Shown: positions 21,441 through 30,948, counted from the stretch's first letter. The stretch: DNA of 64,000 nt from CADCWN01 sp046328475 (GCA_046328475.1 JAXLWN010000025.1:23567-87566); one strand, 5' to 3'. Program-made: numbers and translations. The notes: generated by a model not told the origin, from the sequence alone.

Positions 21441-21486
21441 GACGTTGAGTAGTCGGTTAGGATGACGTTGAGTAGTCGGTTAGGAT
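21441..21486. repeat. Perfect 23-bp tandem duplication
   Basis: The unit starting GACGTTGAGTAGTCGGTTAG is present twice in immediate succession (21441-21463 and 21464-21486). It lies about 100 bp upstream of the RibD-like gene start. Confidence 0.9.
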
Positions 21487-21562
21487 AAGGAGAGATCGAC
21501 AGTTTAGGGGAGGAGTTTTCAGGACGCGGCCGGGGGCTACACTGAATCCACGATGAACTCGC

Positions 21563-21586
21563 GATGGTCTCAAGCGTTGGGCATGG
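21563..21586. repeat. 24-bp direct repeat, right copy
   Basis: Partner of 20703-20726, with one mismatch. It lies about 45 bp beyond the stop of the membrane protein gene to its right. Confidence 0.7.
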
Positions 21587-21629
21587 AGGATTTGTCGGCA
21601 CTTCGGTTTAGCAGGAGAGGGGATGAGGG

Positions 21630-24276
21630 TTATTCGACGATGAAGGTGAGGTGTGGGCTGGGTTGGTAGGCGGTGCTGCTGCCGTCGGTGACGATGGTGA
21701 GGCGCAGGGTGTGTTGGCCGGGTGGGGTGCCGGGTGGGGAGGGTCAGGTGGAAGCCGGAGGCTGCCAGGGCGGGGAGAAGCGGCGGGCGGGGGTGGCGTG
21801 GGGATCGCGGATGGGCACCCAGACGGGGGGGCCGCTGTCGATGGTGATGAAGGCACCGAGGGCCGGGCGCGGGGGGGCGCTAGTCGCGTCGATGGCCCAG
21901 CCGGTGAACTGCAGCGGCTGTTGCGCGGAGAGACGGAGCTGCGTGGGGGGCAGACCATCGGCGATGCTCAGCGGTCCGGGCAGGCCATCCACCGCATAGA
22001 GCGCGCCGAAGGGGAGTTGGCGCAAGCGCGCGAGGTCGGGCACGAGCGATGGATCGGCGGCGGGCGCGGGGCTGGCAACGGGGCGTCGTGGTAGAGGGCG
22101 AGGCGGGCGGCGGCCAACTGGGCGAGGCGCAGGCGTGCCACGGCGGGCACCGGGTGGAGCAGCGTCAGGCAGCTATCGGGCGCGCTGGCGAGATCGTGGC
22201 ACGAATCTCGGCCCAGCGCAACTCGCCGTGCAGATCGCCCGCCAGCAGGCCGCTGACGAGCGTGATCTGGGCGAAGCAGAGCACCCCGACGACCAGGGCG
22301 AGGAGATTGGTGGCAGCTTGAAGCGCGACGGGCCAGCCACGGCGATTCGCGGACTGCCGGGCGTTCGCGGTTGCCTGCGCGCCGAGGACGAGCAGGGCGA
22401 TCCACCAGAGCAGGGCGAAGGTGTGGTAGCGCGAGGTGAGGGCGGTACCGACCCCATCGACGGCGCGGCCGAGCGCGGTGACGGCGGCGCAGGCGACGCC
22501 GAAGAGCGCGAGGCAACACCAGGGCAGGGCGCGCGTGACGACGGATGGATCGGCGCGGCGCTGCCGCCAGAGGGCCAGCAGGTTGAGGGCGAGGAGCGGG
22601 AATCCCGCGATGCCGAAGAGGAGCGCCCAGCGCGAGGCGGGCTGCACGGCCAGGTGGCTCCAGAAGTGCCCCCGCGCGGTGAGCGATTGGAGTGTGCCGA
22701 GGGGTGCGCCGAGGTTGACCAGAGTGAAGGTGAGCAGGCCCTTCGGCGCGGGGGCCAGCGTGGAGCTGGGGAGGTTGATGGCGTAGCTGCCGATCACGGC
22801 GGCGGCGCAGGCCGACCAGGCGGCGGCCTTGCGCCACCCGGCCAGCGAGACCAGCGGCAGGAGCGCGATCCAGAGCGCCAGCCCTTGCAGGCTCGACCAG
22901 GAGGCCACCCAGGTCGCGCCGACCGCCAGCGCCAGTTGCGGCCAGCCGACCGGGCGGGCGCTGAGCGCCCAGAGGGCGAGCGCCCCGAAGCAGACCACCA
23001 GCCCGAATTGCAGCCCGAACGGCAGCAGCCAGTGGCCGTATTGCGACAGGGAGAAGAGCAGGCCACCGGTCGCGGCAATCAGTGCGAGCGCGAGGCCACG
23101 CGGGGCCACCGTGCGCCGCACCACCGCCGCGAGGCAGGCGAACGCGACGCCGACCAGCAGCGGATTGACCGTCAGCCAGACGCGGCGGTCCCAGGGAGTC
23201 CCGGCGAGGACGGCGGCGTAGATCAGCCGGGGGAAGACGGTGCGATGGGCTCCGCCGTAGGGCTGCCAGAGGTCGGCCCAGGAGAGTTGGCCCTGGCGGG
23301 CGTTGGAGAGGAAGGCGAACTGGAAGAATTCGTCGTACCAGGGCACCTGCACCGGGTCGCCCCAGATTAGCTGGCCCAGCACGCCGATCTGGAGCGCCGC
23401 CGGGATGGCGACGATGGCGATGAGCACGGCGCGTTTCAGCGTGCGGGGCCAGGCGCGAGCCAATGCCGCGAGCAATGCCAGCGCGGCGGGGGGCACCAGT
23501 GCGACGAGCGGTTGGCGGGTTAGCGCCGCGCCGAGCCAGAGGGCCAGATGCGGCTGCTGAACTAGCAATAGCGCCCAACTCGCCGCGCCGCCCAGCGCGA
23601 CCCCGGATGCGGCGGTGAGGGGCCGAGCGCCGAGGATGCGGGCAAGCCCGTAGAGCGCGAGGGCGAGCAGGCCGGGCGCGAGCGCGGCCCAGAGCAGCCA
23701 GGGGCGCGGGAGGGGGAGGGGCTGCACGGTCACGTCGCGCAGGATGACGCCGAGGGCGCGCGGGTCGCCGGGGGCGGTCAGCGGCGCGGTGGAGAGGTCG
23801 ATGCGGAGCGGCTGGCGCGACGACTGCCAGTCGCCGCGCGGCGCCTCGCGGCGGAAATGGTAGGTCTGCGGGACGGCTGAAAGGGTGATCTGTTCGGCGT
23901 TTGTGCCATCGAGCGTGACGGTCAGGGTGCGCGGTGCCGGGGCGAGCGGGCTGTCCTGGGCGACGAAGGAGACTTCGTAGGGGCCATCGCCGGGCCAGGC
24001 GATGACAATTGCCGCCTCTGGCTTCGTCCAGACGAACGGTCCGTCGGCGTTGCGCTCGCCGCCGTAGGCCTGCTCGACGCGCACGCCCGACGTTGGCTGG
24101 GCGGCGTTGAAGGCGAGGGGCCGGGGCGCGGGGGGCGCGACGAGGGTGGCGAGCACCGGCAGGAGGCCGCAGAGGACGATCAGCAGCGCGCCGAGGGCGA
24201 GGTCGCGTCGGAGGGGGCGTGCGGCGAACGGGGCGGCGAGGCGTCGGAAGGCCGAAGAGGACGCGCCCAGAGCCAT
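21630..24276 (-). pseudogene. Large multipass membrane protein of unknown function, frameshifted near its C-terminus
   Basis: The main frame gives about 690 residues: an N-terminal helix, a beta-rich exported domain (about 60-190), then ten or more hydrophobic helices. A loop with WGDPVQVPWYDEFFQFAFLS and GGAHRTVFPRLIYA resembles acidic first loops of membrane glycosyltransferase-like proteins. Three further segments in other frames continue it: VARLRLAQLAAARLALYHDAPL, PFGALYAVDGLPGPLSIADGL with LQFTGWAIDATS (an exported Ig/TQXA-like tail), and TLRLTIVTDGSSTAYQPSPH ending in LTFIVE at 21630. Frame changes fall near 22190, 22045 and 21750. Total length would be about 880 residues. Sequence error and decay are both possible. 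Confidence 0.65.
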
Positions 24277-24344
24277 CCGATACCCCGCAACTCCCCCACC
24301 GATCCCGCAGCGCGGCGATCATACCACGCCACGGCGGCGACGCG

Positions 24345-24815
24345 TCACTTGATCCGGCGACTCTCAAGGTCGGCGTGGAGGCGGAGGTAGTAGAGCCATT
24401 CGCGCGCGGTCAGCGGTCCCTGGCCGTTGTGTACGGCGGTGCGATCGTCGCCAAGCTGCGCCTTGTCGAGTTGGCGGGCCGTTTCGACTGTGCGGCGGCG
24501 GGTATTGGCGAAGGCGAGCTTCAGGTCGCGCCAGGAGGCGCTGGCCGAGGGCTGGTAGTCGTTGTATTCGTCCTCGACGGCTTCCTTGCCCAGGAAGGTC
24601 TCCAGGCGGCGCTGGCCCCAGCGCTCGATCCCGACGATGTGGCGCACTTTCTCGCGGTTGGCGGGGGTATCCATGGCCGCGCCGAAGCGCAGTTCAAGCG
24701 TCTTGCCCGCATCCTCCAGCTTGGTCGCCAGGTCGCCCAGACCCAGTTTCCTGGCCGGGCGCTTGATCGCGACGTTGCTGAAGACCTTGGTCGCGGTGCG
24801 GGAAATCGCGCTCAT
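24345..24815 (-). CDS. DinB-like small protein
   Basis: 156 residues from the ATG at 24815, which follows AGAGGAGAATGTG. The sequence is helical throughout: EDAGKTLELRFGAAMDTPANREKVRHIVGIERWGQRRLETFLG, then YQPSASASWRDLKLAFANTRR and a C-terminal REWLYYLRLHADLESRRIK. The helix pattern, the His in HIVGIERWG and the terminal H-x3-E spacing resemble the DinB/YfiT four-helix-bundle superfamily, whose members bind a metal through three His and act in thiol- or stress-linked chemistry. The full metal triad is not obvious, so the catalytic role is uncertain. Confidence 0.7.
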   Translation of the reverse strand: MSAISRTATKVFSNVAIKRPARKLGLGDLATKLEDAGKTLELRFGAAMDTPANREKVRHIVGIERWGQRRLETFLGKEAVEDEYNDYQPSASASWRDLKLAFANTRRRTVETARQLDKAQLGDDRTAVHNGQGPLTAREWLYYLRLHADLESRRIK

Positions 24816-24867
24816 CACATTCTCCTCTATTTCGCCACTGGAGCCGCCGGGTGCAGGGAAACGATTT

Positions 24868-25000
24868 AACCACAGAGGGCGCGGAGGACGCAGAGACGGG
24901 GGGAGATGGAGAAAGCCCCCGGAACTCTCGCTCGCGGGGCTTTCGCGGTCGGCATTTGCTCTCTGTACCGTCTCTGTGCGCACTGCGATTTTCTTCGATC
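24868..25000. repeat. 'CACAGAG…CGCAGAG' dispersed repeat
   Basis: AACCACAGAGGGCGCGGAGG starts an element of CAGAG-rich units, with an inverted CTCTGT-rich partner near 24957-24980 (TTTGCTCTCTGTACCGTCTC). Related units occur at 34150-34185 and 43838-43957. The 310-bp interval 24816-25126 has no gene. Confidence 0.55.
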
Positions 25001-25126
25001 CTTCCCGGCACTTCTCGGTCAGTCCTTGCAGCTTGTCGGCTCAGATGCTCCGCCCCGATCCGCGTTGCGGGGTGTGGTGGGGGCTCGGCTACCAATGATA
25101 ACGCGCGGGGAGCGGGATTGTCCGCA

Positions 25127-26589
25127 TCAGAGGCGGTTGCGGAGGACTTTGCCAAGCGGGGAGCGGGGGAGGTCGTCGCGGAACTCGATGCGGCGGGGGA
25201 TTTTGTAGCGCGCGAGGTGGGCGGCGCAGAAGCGGCGCAGTTCGCTCGGCGTCGGCGGCTGGCCATCGGGCACGATGACCGCGCGCACGACTTCGCCGCG
25301 CAGGCGGTCGGGCGCGGCCAGGACGACGGCCTCGCGCACGGCGGGGTGCTGGAGCAGCACCGACTCGACTTCCTCGGGCGCAACCTTGTAGCCGCCGACG
25401 CTGATGCGGAGCGAGCGGCGACCTTCCAGCCAGTAGTAGCCCGCCTCGTCGCGGCGGGCGAGGTCGCCGGTGTGGTACCAGCCGTCGCGCAACACCTCGG
25501 CGGTGGCCCGGGGGTCGCCGAGGTAGCCGAGCATCAGGCCGGGCGAACGGACCAGTAACTCGCCGGTCGCGCCGGGCGGCACGTCCTCGCCCTGATCGTC
25601 CACAAGCGCGTCTCGATCCCGGCGTAGGGGCGACCGACGCTGCCGGGTGGCGTCGCCGGATCGGCCGAGGTGAGCAGGTAGCCCGCCTCGGTGGAGGCGT
25701 ACTCGACGACGACGCGCGCACCGTAACGCGCCTCGATCGCCCGGCGATCAGCGAGCGGCAGGGGGGCGGAGGTGACGCGGATGGCGCGTAGGCGCAGATC
25801 TGGCGGGACCGGTTGCCCGCGCACCGCCAGCGCGGTGACGAGCGCCGGGACGGTGTAGAGCAGGGTCGTGCCCGCCGCCGCCCACTCGGCTTCGAGGCGT
25901 TCGAGCGCCGTCTCCGCCGGGAAGAGGATCGTCGCGCCGAGGCCCAGCACGCGGCAGGTGTCGTTCGGCATGAAGTAGTGGCGGTTCGGCAGGCAGAAGA
26001 TGTCGTCGGGCGTCTCGTAGGGGGCGGGGATCGCGCACTGCCAGGTGAGCAGCGCGTGGGGGCGAACGACGAGCTTCGGGCGCTGCCCGGTGGTGCCGGA
26101 GGTGGAGCGAATCGCCGCCGGGTCGAAGGCCGATCCGGCAGCGGAGCGACGCGCGGCCTCGGCGATGGCGTCGGCACCGGGCGTGCCGGGGAGGGCGATC
26201 GGCAGGGTGCGCGGCGCGAGCGACGGCGTGCCGGGCGTGCCGTCGGCGGTGAAGGCGAGGGCGGGGCTGGCCTGGGCCGCGAGGGCGACGTGCTCGGATG
26301 GGGCGAGTTGCTGCGAGATGTGGAAAAAGATGATCCCGGCCTGGGCGCAGGCGAAGAAGGTGAGCGTGAGTTCGTCGGTGATCGGCTCGGTCGTCACGAC
26401 GATGTCGCCGACGCACAGCCCGGCCTCGACCAGCAGCCCGGCGCGACGGTTGCGCTCGCGGCGCAGTTCGGCATAGGTCCAGGCGCGCGTGCCGTGGCGG
26501 ATGGCGATATGGTCGGGGCGCTCGGCGGCGGCCCAGTCGAGGAGGGCTTCGGCGCGGCAGGGGAAGGTGGGTGGATGGTTACCGGGCAT
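25127..26589 (-). CDS. AMP-dependent acyl-CoA synthetase/benzoate-CoA-ligase-like enzyme (one frameshift)
   Basis: About 487 residues across two frames that switch near 25600. The first part has the adenylation P-loop STSGTTGQRPKLVV, a CLPNRHYFMPND region and the A5-type EYASTEAGYLL. The second has PPGATGELLVRSPGLMLGY, YHTGDLARRDEAGYY (A7), SVGGYKVAPEEVE (A8 hinge) and the C-terminal Lys in PRSPLGKVLR that drives adenylate formation. All catalytic motifs are present once the frames are joined. The family activates a carboxylate with ATP and transfers it to CoA; the loop motifs do not reveal the acid. The interruption falls between two well-conserved blocks, so an indel in the sequence is the likely cause. 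Confidence 0.85.
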
Positions 26590-26601
26590 GGGACTCCAGA
26601 T

Positions 26602-26634
26602 ACGTGAGGGCGTGAGGACGTGAGGACGTGAGAG
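26602..26634. repeat. Short tandem array upstream of the ligase start
   Basis: CGTGAGG(G/A)-type units of 7-9 nt lie directly upstream of the ligase ribosome-binding region (leftward gene) and abut the palindromic element at 26634. Confidence 0.7.
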
Positions 26635-26720
26635 GGACGGATTCTTCGCTGCGCTCAGAATGACAGGGGTGAGGCACCGCCCTCCGTGGTGCCATCCTGA
26701 GCGCAGCGAAGGATCTGTGC
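26634..26720. repeat. About 85-bp palindromic dispersed element, copy 1
   Basis: The left arm contains GGATTCTTCGCTGCGCTCAG and the right arm CCTGAGCGCAGCGAAGGATC, near-perfect reverse complements around a 30-nt centre. Two further copies lie at 34192 and 45527. It occupies the spacer between the aldolase-type gene stop and the ligase start. Confidence 0.85.
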
Positions 26721-26727
26721 TTAGCTC

Positions 26728-27843
26728 CTACTGTGCCCGGCCGCGACCGGCGATCGGCCAGATCGTCTCCACGACGCCGTTGCGGACGCCGACGTAGCGG
26801 TCGTAGAGGTTGACGGTGGTGCAGACGTGGCCGGGGATGATCTCGACCTGATCGCCGGGGCGCAGGTTGCGCGCCGCGCCGGTGGCGGTCAGCTTGGTGT
26901 GCTCCTCGGAGAAGGACTCGAACTTCACGTCGTCAAAACCCTTCAGCAGCGGCGTGCCGTGGTCGATGCCGACCGTCTTGCGCCCGGTGTCGAGGATGAC
27001 GCGATCCGGCGTGGGGCGACTGATCACGGTGGCGAGCACGGTGAGGGCGTGGCGGAAGCGCTCGCCGATCCCCTCGACCATCGAGTAGGTCGCGTCCATG
27101 AAGACGTACGACCCGGCCTGGACCTCATCGAAGCCCACGACGGTGCCGGTCTGGGCGAAGGTGCCGGTGCCGCCGCCGGTGACGATCTCGACCGGCAGCC
27201 CGGCGGCTTCGATCAGGCCGCGCGTCTCGACAATCGGGGCCATCGCGGCGGCGACGCGCTCGGCGCGGTCAGCCTGCGGGCGGATGTTGACCAGGTGCCC
27301 TTCGTACGCCTGGATGCCACGGAAGCGGAGGCCGGGGAGATCGGCGATCACCTTCGCCAGATCGACCGCGCCCTGGCCCGGCTCGACCCCGCAACGGTTC
27401 ATGCCGGTGTTGACCTCGACCAGCACATCGAGCTCGACGCCGCGCTCCTGGGCGGCGCGTGCGAGGTCGCGCAGGTTCGCCGGGTCGTCGGCGGCGACGG
27501 TGACGCGCGCGTGGTGGAGCAGGCCGACGAGGCGGTTGATCTTGGTGGTGCCGACGATCTGGTTGGCGATCAGCACGTCGCGCACCCCAGCCTCGACCAT
27601 CACCTCGGCCTCGCCGAGCTTGGCGCAGGTGATGCCGACCGCGCCGAGCGCGAGTTGCTTGTGGGCGATCGTCGGGCTCTTGTGGGTCTTGGCGTGGGGG
27701 CGCAGCTTCGCCTGCTTGTCGGCGAAGAAGCCCGCCATCGTCTTCAGGTTGTGATCCAGCGCATCGAGATCGATCAGCAGGGCGGGGGTGTCCACCGCCG
27801 CCACTTCCCGGCCGATCAGGCTTGTCGCGAAGGCTGCCGTCAT
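26728..27843 (-). CDS. DSD1-family PLP enzyme (D-threonine aldolase/D-serine dehydratase-like)
   Basis: 371 residues from the ATG at 27843, preceded by AAAGGAG. The N-terminal alanine-racemase-like barrel starts VDTPALLIDLDALDHNLKTM and contains LRPHAKTHKSP, where the first Lys of the KTHK motif would bind PLP. VDVLVEVNTGMNRCGV-type and QAYEGHLVN strands follow. Near the C-terminus GHVCTTVNLYDRY carries a HxC pair; His-x-Cys is the zinc site of eukaryotic D-serine dehydratase, whereas classical D-threonine aldolases use His-x-Asp with Mn. Metal-dependent cleavage or dehydration of a D-beta-hydroxy amino acid is expected, with specificity unresolved. Confidence 0.88.
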   Translation of the reverse strand: MTAAFATSLIGREVAAVDTPALLIDLDALDHNLKTMAGFFADKQAKLRPHAKTHKSPTIAHKQLALGAVGITCAKLGEAEVMVEAGVRDVLIANQIVGTTKINRLVGLLHHARVTVAADDPANLRDLARAAQERGVELDVLVEVNTGMNRCGVEPGQGAVDLAKVIADLPGLRFRGIQAYEGHLVNIRPQADRAERVAAAMAPIVETRGLIEAAGLPVEIVTGGGTGTFAQTGTVVGFDEVQAGSYVFMDATYSMVEGIGERFRHALTVLATVISRPTPDRVILDTGRKTVGIDHGTPLLKGFDDVKFESFSEEHTKLTATGAARNLRPGDQVEIIPGHVCTTVNLYDRYVGVRNGVVETIWPIAGRGRAQ

Positions 27844-27912
27844 GGGTTGTACTCCTTTACACCGCCAGGGTGATGCGAAACACACCGGGTCAGGATGGGC
27901 GACAGTATAGCG

Positions 27913-27980
27913 CGAAGTGGGAAGTGGGAAGTCGGGAGTCGAATGACGAATGACATACGAAGTGACGAAGGACGAAGGAA
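27913..27980. repeat. Heptamer-type array upstream of the DSD1-type gene
   Basis: Units AGTGGGA, AGTGGGA, AGTCGGG and AGTCGAA grade into TGACGAA-type units and then GACGAAGG units. The interval 27844-28289 (446 bp) holds this array, the double-hairpin repeat and another array, but no gene. Confidence 0.75.
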
Positions 27981-28018
27981 TGGGCTGACTGGCGGAAGTT
28001 GGGTGGTGTGCGGAGAGC

Positions 28019-28072
28019 GCCCGGAGATGAAGTCTCCGGGCTACGCAAGATGCGCCGGATGAATCCGGCTTT
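28019..28072. repeat. Double-hairpin dispersed repeat, copy 2
   Basis: CCCGGAGATGAAGTCTCCGG then GCGCCGGATGAATCCGGC and TTT. Same organisation as 17695-17745. Confidence 0.8.
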
Positions 28073-28242
28073 GCGGCGCTGTTCCATGGGGAAGGCGTAG
28101 GCTGCTGTGTGGCGAGCAGGTCGATGGCTTGGCAGTGCCCTGCCACTTCACAGAATCGATTCGGCTCCGCTATGCTCCTCTCATCAGTGTGTGGCACGAT
28201 GGGAGGGGGTCGGGTTCAAGGGGCGGGGTCTGCACCGGCGAA

Positions 28243-28273
28243 CCTTGAACTTGGAACTTGGAACGTTGGAACT
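28243..28273. repeat. Array ending at the nitrilase ribosome-binding site
   Basis: CTTGAA, CTTGGAA, CTTGGAA and CGTTGGAA units run up to ACTCGTGGGGAGGTC, which contains the ribosome-binding site of the carbon-nitrogen hydrolase gene. Confidence 0.7.
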
Positions 28274-28289
28274 CGTGGGGAGGTCTACG

Positions 28290-29131
28290 ATGCGCGTCGC
28301 GGTCCTGCAAGTTAATTCACAGGCGGATAAGGCCGAGAATATTCGCGTAGCGTGCGAGATGATCGACCGCGCGGCGGGCGCGGGGGCCGATGTCGCGGTC
28401 CTGCCGGAGTGCGTGGACTATCTCGGGCCGAAGGATGGGGATGCTCGATGTTGCCGAGCATGATCCCCGGGCCGACGAGCGAGGCGTTCGCGGCGAAGGC
28501 TCGCCAGCACGGCATCTGGGTGCTCGGCGGCTCGATCCGCGAGATCAGCGAGGATCCGGGGCACAACTACAACACCAGCCTGCTGTTCGACCGGAATGGG
28601 GAGATCGTCGCGAAGTACCGCAAGATCCACCTGTTCGACATCGAGCTGGCAGGCAATGTCAGTGCCCAGGAGTCGGCGACGATCTCGCCGGGTTGCGACA
28701 TCGTCACCGCCGAGATCGAGGGACACCGCGCCGGGATGAGCATCTGCTACGATCTGCGCTTCCCCGAACTCTACCGGGCGACGGCGCTCGATGGCGCGGA
28801 GATGATCTTCGTCCCGGCCGCCTTCACGACCTTCACCGGCAAGGATCACTGGGAGATCCTGCTGCGCGCCCGCGCGATCGAGAATCAGTGCTTCGTGATC
28901 GCCGCCGGGCAGTACGGCAAGTCCGAGCCGAACAGCAGTTGCTACGGCCGCAGCATGATCATCGACCCCTGGGGCACTGTCCTCGCCACCGCGCCCGATG
29001 GCGTCGGGATGGCCATCGCCGACCTCGACTTCGCCCAGCTGCGCCGCATCCGCGAGCAGTTGCCGTCGCTGGCGAATCGTCGCCCGGCGGCGTATGAGCG
29101 GCACGCGGCGGGGCGGTTGGTGGGGGCGTGA
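28290..29131 (+). CDS. Carbon-nitrogen hydrolase (nitrilase superfamily, one frameshift)
   Basis: About 280 residues once the frames are joined near 28450. MRVAVLQVNSQADKAENI starts the fold; the catalytic Glu is in DVAVLPECVDYLGP. In the second frame come IPGPTSEAFAAKARQHGIWV, catalytic Lys in KYRKIHLFDI, nucleophile Cys in MSICYDLRFPELYRA, and EIEGHRAG, IFVPAAFTTFTGKDHWEILL and ENQCFVIAAGQYG. The order and the F.TG..HWE.LL.ARAIEN motif match the Nit1/Nit2-like omega-amidase and amidase branch. GGGGAGG precedes the ATG. The gap in the frame is one base and sits between conserved blocks. The stop codon itself lies in a GCGTGAG repeat. Confidence 0.87.
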
Positions 29132-29164
29132 GGATGTGGGGGCGTGAGGGCGTGAGAGCGTGAA
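29127..29164. repeat. GCGTGAG array overlapping the nitrilase stop codon
   Basis: GGCGTGAG-type units begin inside the last codons of the hydrolase; the TGA is part of the first unit, and further TGA triplets recur in the following units. Confidence 0.75.
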
Positions 29165-29167
29165 GAC

Positions 29168-30023
29168 CTACGGGCGCGGGGGCAACACTCCGCGCCCTGC
29201 TGTTTGTCTGGTTCGGGGTTGCTCGGTGGGCTCGGCGGAGGTTGGTTTGTAGAGGGGAGCGGTCAGCTGCGCCACCCACGCGGCATCCTCCGCCGATATA
29301 TCGGGCGGGGGCGGTGGTTGTCGGTAGTCGATTCGCAGGTCGTAGCGCGCGGTCGCGTAGATGCGCTTCAGGGCGGCGGTCAGATCGAGCGGCAGGTCGG
29401 GATCGGGCGGCAGGAGGGGCACTGCCACGACCGGCAGCGCGTTGCGCAGCGGCATCGGCCAGATGAAGATGCGCGGGCGATATTGGGCGCGGCTGAGGAA
29501 TGTGAAGTAGGGTTCATCGGGCAGCGCGATCCCCGCGTCGGGCCGCTTGCCGCCGCGCAGCAGATCGATTTCGAGCAGGTGGGCATCGCTGCGGAAGAGT
29601 TCGCGGCGCTTGCGCTCTATGCGCTTCGGCTCCTTCGGCTCCGGGGCGCTTGTTGGCCGGGGAGAGGAGTTCGATCGCGGTCACCAGCGTCTCGCCCGCG
29701 ATCGTGCGAATCTCGATCCGGCTGTAGCGTGTCGGCACTTCCAGCGCTACTTGCCCTACCAGCGGCGGTGAAGCGATGGCGGTGAGCGTGGCCGTGCCGC
29801 CACCGCCCGTTCGCTCCATGATGCCCACATCGGGAATCACCGTGCGAGCCGGGACAATATCCAGGCTCTCGAAGACCACGTATGGCGTCGTCACTGCGAT
29901 GTAGCGCGGGCTGAGGCGCGGCTGCAACTGCTCGCGGATCGCGAAGATCAGGCTGTTGTACACATCCGGCCACAGCCCTGGCGCTTCGAGATAGGGATCC
30001 ATGCCCGGAAATGGCGATTCCAT
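29168..30023 (-). CDS. DUF4058 protein (one frameshift)
   Basis: About 285 residues. MESPFPGMDPYLEAPGLWPDV is the signature opening of DUF4058, followed by RLSPRYIAVTTPYVVFE, PDVGIMER, RYSRIEIRTI and TAIELLSPANKRPGAEG. After a frame change near 29620 it continues KRRELFRSDAHLLEIDLLRGG, DEPYFTFLSRAQYRPRIFIW, MPLRNALPVVAVPLLPPDPD and DLTAALKRIYATARYDLRIDY, all conserved DUF4058 blocks. The family, common in cyanobacteria and Chloroflexota, has an unassigned function; the DxxEIDL…GG core recalls PD-(D/E)XK-type folds, though that is inference. It is the last gene of the minus-strand run starting at gap. Confidence 0.85.
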
Positions 30024-30076
30024 CGGCTCGCCCCTTGCGGCCACTGCCGCCCTGTCCTCCTTACTCGTTACTCTTC

Positions 30077-30847
30077 TCACCCACGCCCGGCGGCGATCAG
30101 GCAGAGGCGGATGAAGGCGTCGGATTTCAGGCTCGCGCCGCCGACCAGCGCGCCGTCGATCTCGGGCTGGCCGATGAATTCGGCGATGTTCGCGTCGGTT
30201 ACGCTGCCGCCGTATTGCACGCGCACCTCGGCCGCTTGCTCCGCGCCGAAGCGCGCGGCGATCGTCGCGCGGATGAGTGCGGCCACGCGGTTCGCCTCCG
30301 CGCCGTCGGCCGCGCGACCGCTGCCGATGGCCCAGACGGGCTCGTAGGCGACGACGCACTCCTCGACCTGGCCAGCGTCGATCCCGGCGAAGACGGCGTC
30401 CACCTGCCGCGCGATGACCGCGTCGGTCTCCCCGGCGTCGCGCTCGGCCAGGCCCTCGCCGACGCAGATGATCGGGCGCAGGCCGTGCTTCAGCGCCGCC
30501 GCCGCTTTCTTCGCCACGATCTCGTCGGTCTCGCCGTAGAGGGTGCGGCGCTCGGAGTGGCCGACGATCACGTAGCTGCACTGGTCGGCCAGCATCGCCG
30601 CCGAGACCTCGCCGGTGAAGGCACCCCGGTCGAGCGCGTTGCAGTTCTGCGCCCCCAGCAGCAGCCCGGTATCCTCCAGGTACTCCGCCGCCGGGAAGAG
30701 CCAGAGGAACGGCGGGCAGAGCACAATGTCGAGCCCCTCGGTCTCCTCACGACTCTCCAGACCGTCCACCAGCTCCTCGATCAGGTCCATCGCCTCATCG
30801 TAGGTGGTGTTCATCTTCCAGTTGCCCGCGATAATCGGCGTCCGCAT
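30077..30847 (-). CDS. tpiA: Triosephosphate isomerase
   Basis: 256 residues, the usual bacterial length. PIIAGNWKMN carries the substrate-binding Asn and Lys. The catalytic His is in YVIVGHSERR, and the catalytic Glu is in VVAYEPVWAIGSG, followed by the phosphate loop region VQYGGSVTDAN and DGALVGGASL. It interconverts dihydroxyacetone phosphate and glyceraldehyde 3-phosphate. It follows pgk and the S9 peptidase on the same strand, with gap further upstream. The ribosome-binding site (GGAGG) merges with the last unit of the heptamer array upstream. Confidence 0.97.
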   Translation of the reverse strand: MRTPIIAGNWKMNTTYDEAMDLIEELVDGLESREETEGLDIVLCPPFLWLFPAAEYLEDTGLLLGAQNCNALDRGAFTGEVSAAMLADQCSYVIVGHSERRTLYGETDEIVAKKAAAALKHGLRPIICVGEGLAERDAGETDAVIARQVDAVFAGIDAGQVEECVVAYEPVWAIGSGRAADGAEANRVAALIRATIAARFGAEQAAEVRVQYGGSVTDANIAEFIGQPEIDGALVGGASLKSDAFIRLCLIAAGRG

Positions 30848-30850
30848 CGA

Positions 30851-30948
30851 TCCTCCAGTGCCAAGTGCTCAGTGCCAAGTGCCAAGTGCCAAGTGGTTAC
30901 TGCCCGACTTCTGAACCTAACTCGGCACTGAGCACTCAGCACTCATTA
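30851..30948. repeat. Paired heptamer arrays filling the S9-tpiA spacer
   Basis: In transcript sense, GAGTGCTGAGTGCTCAGTGC follows directly on the S9 stop, and GGCACTTGGCACTTGGCACT runs into the GGAGG of tpiA. The two sides are reverse complements in 7-nt register over about 25 nt, so the 98-nt spacer is essentially one hairpin. Confidence 0.85.

Noticed and set aside
20703..21586. 24-bp direct repeats as phage attachment sites
   Set aside because: No integrase or recombinase lies between or near them; only a RibD-like gene is enclosed.
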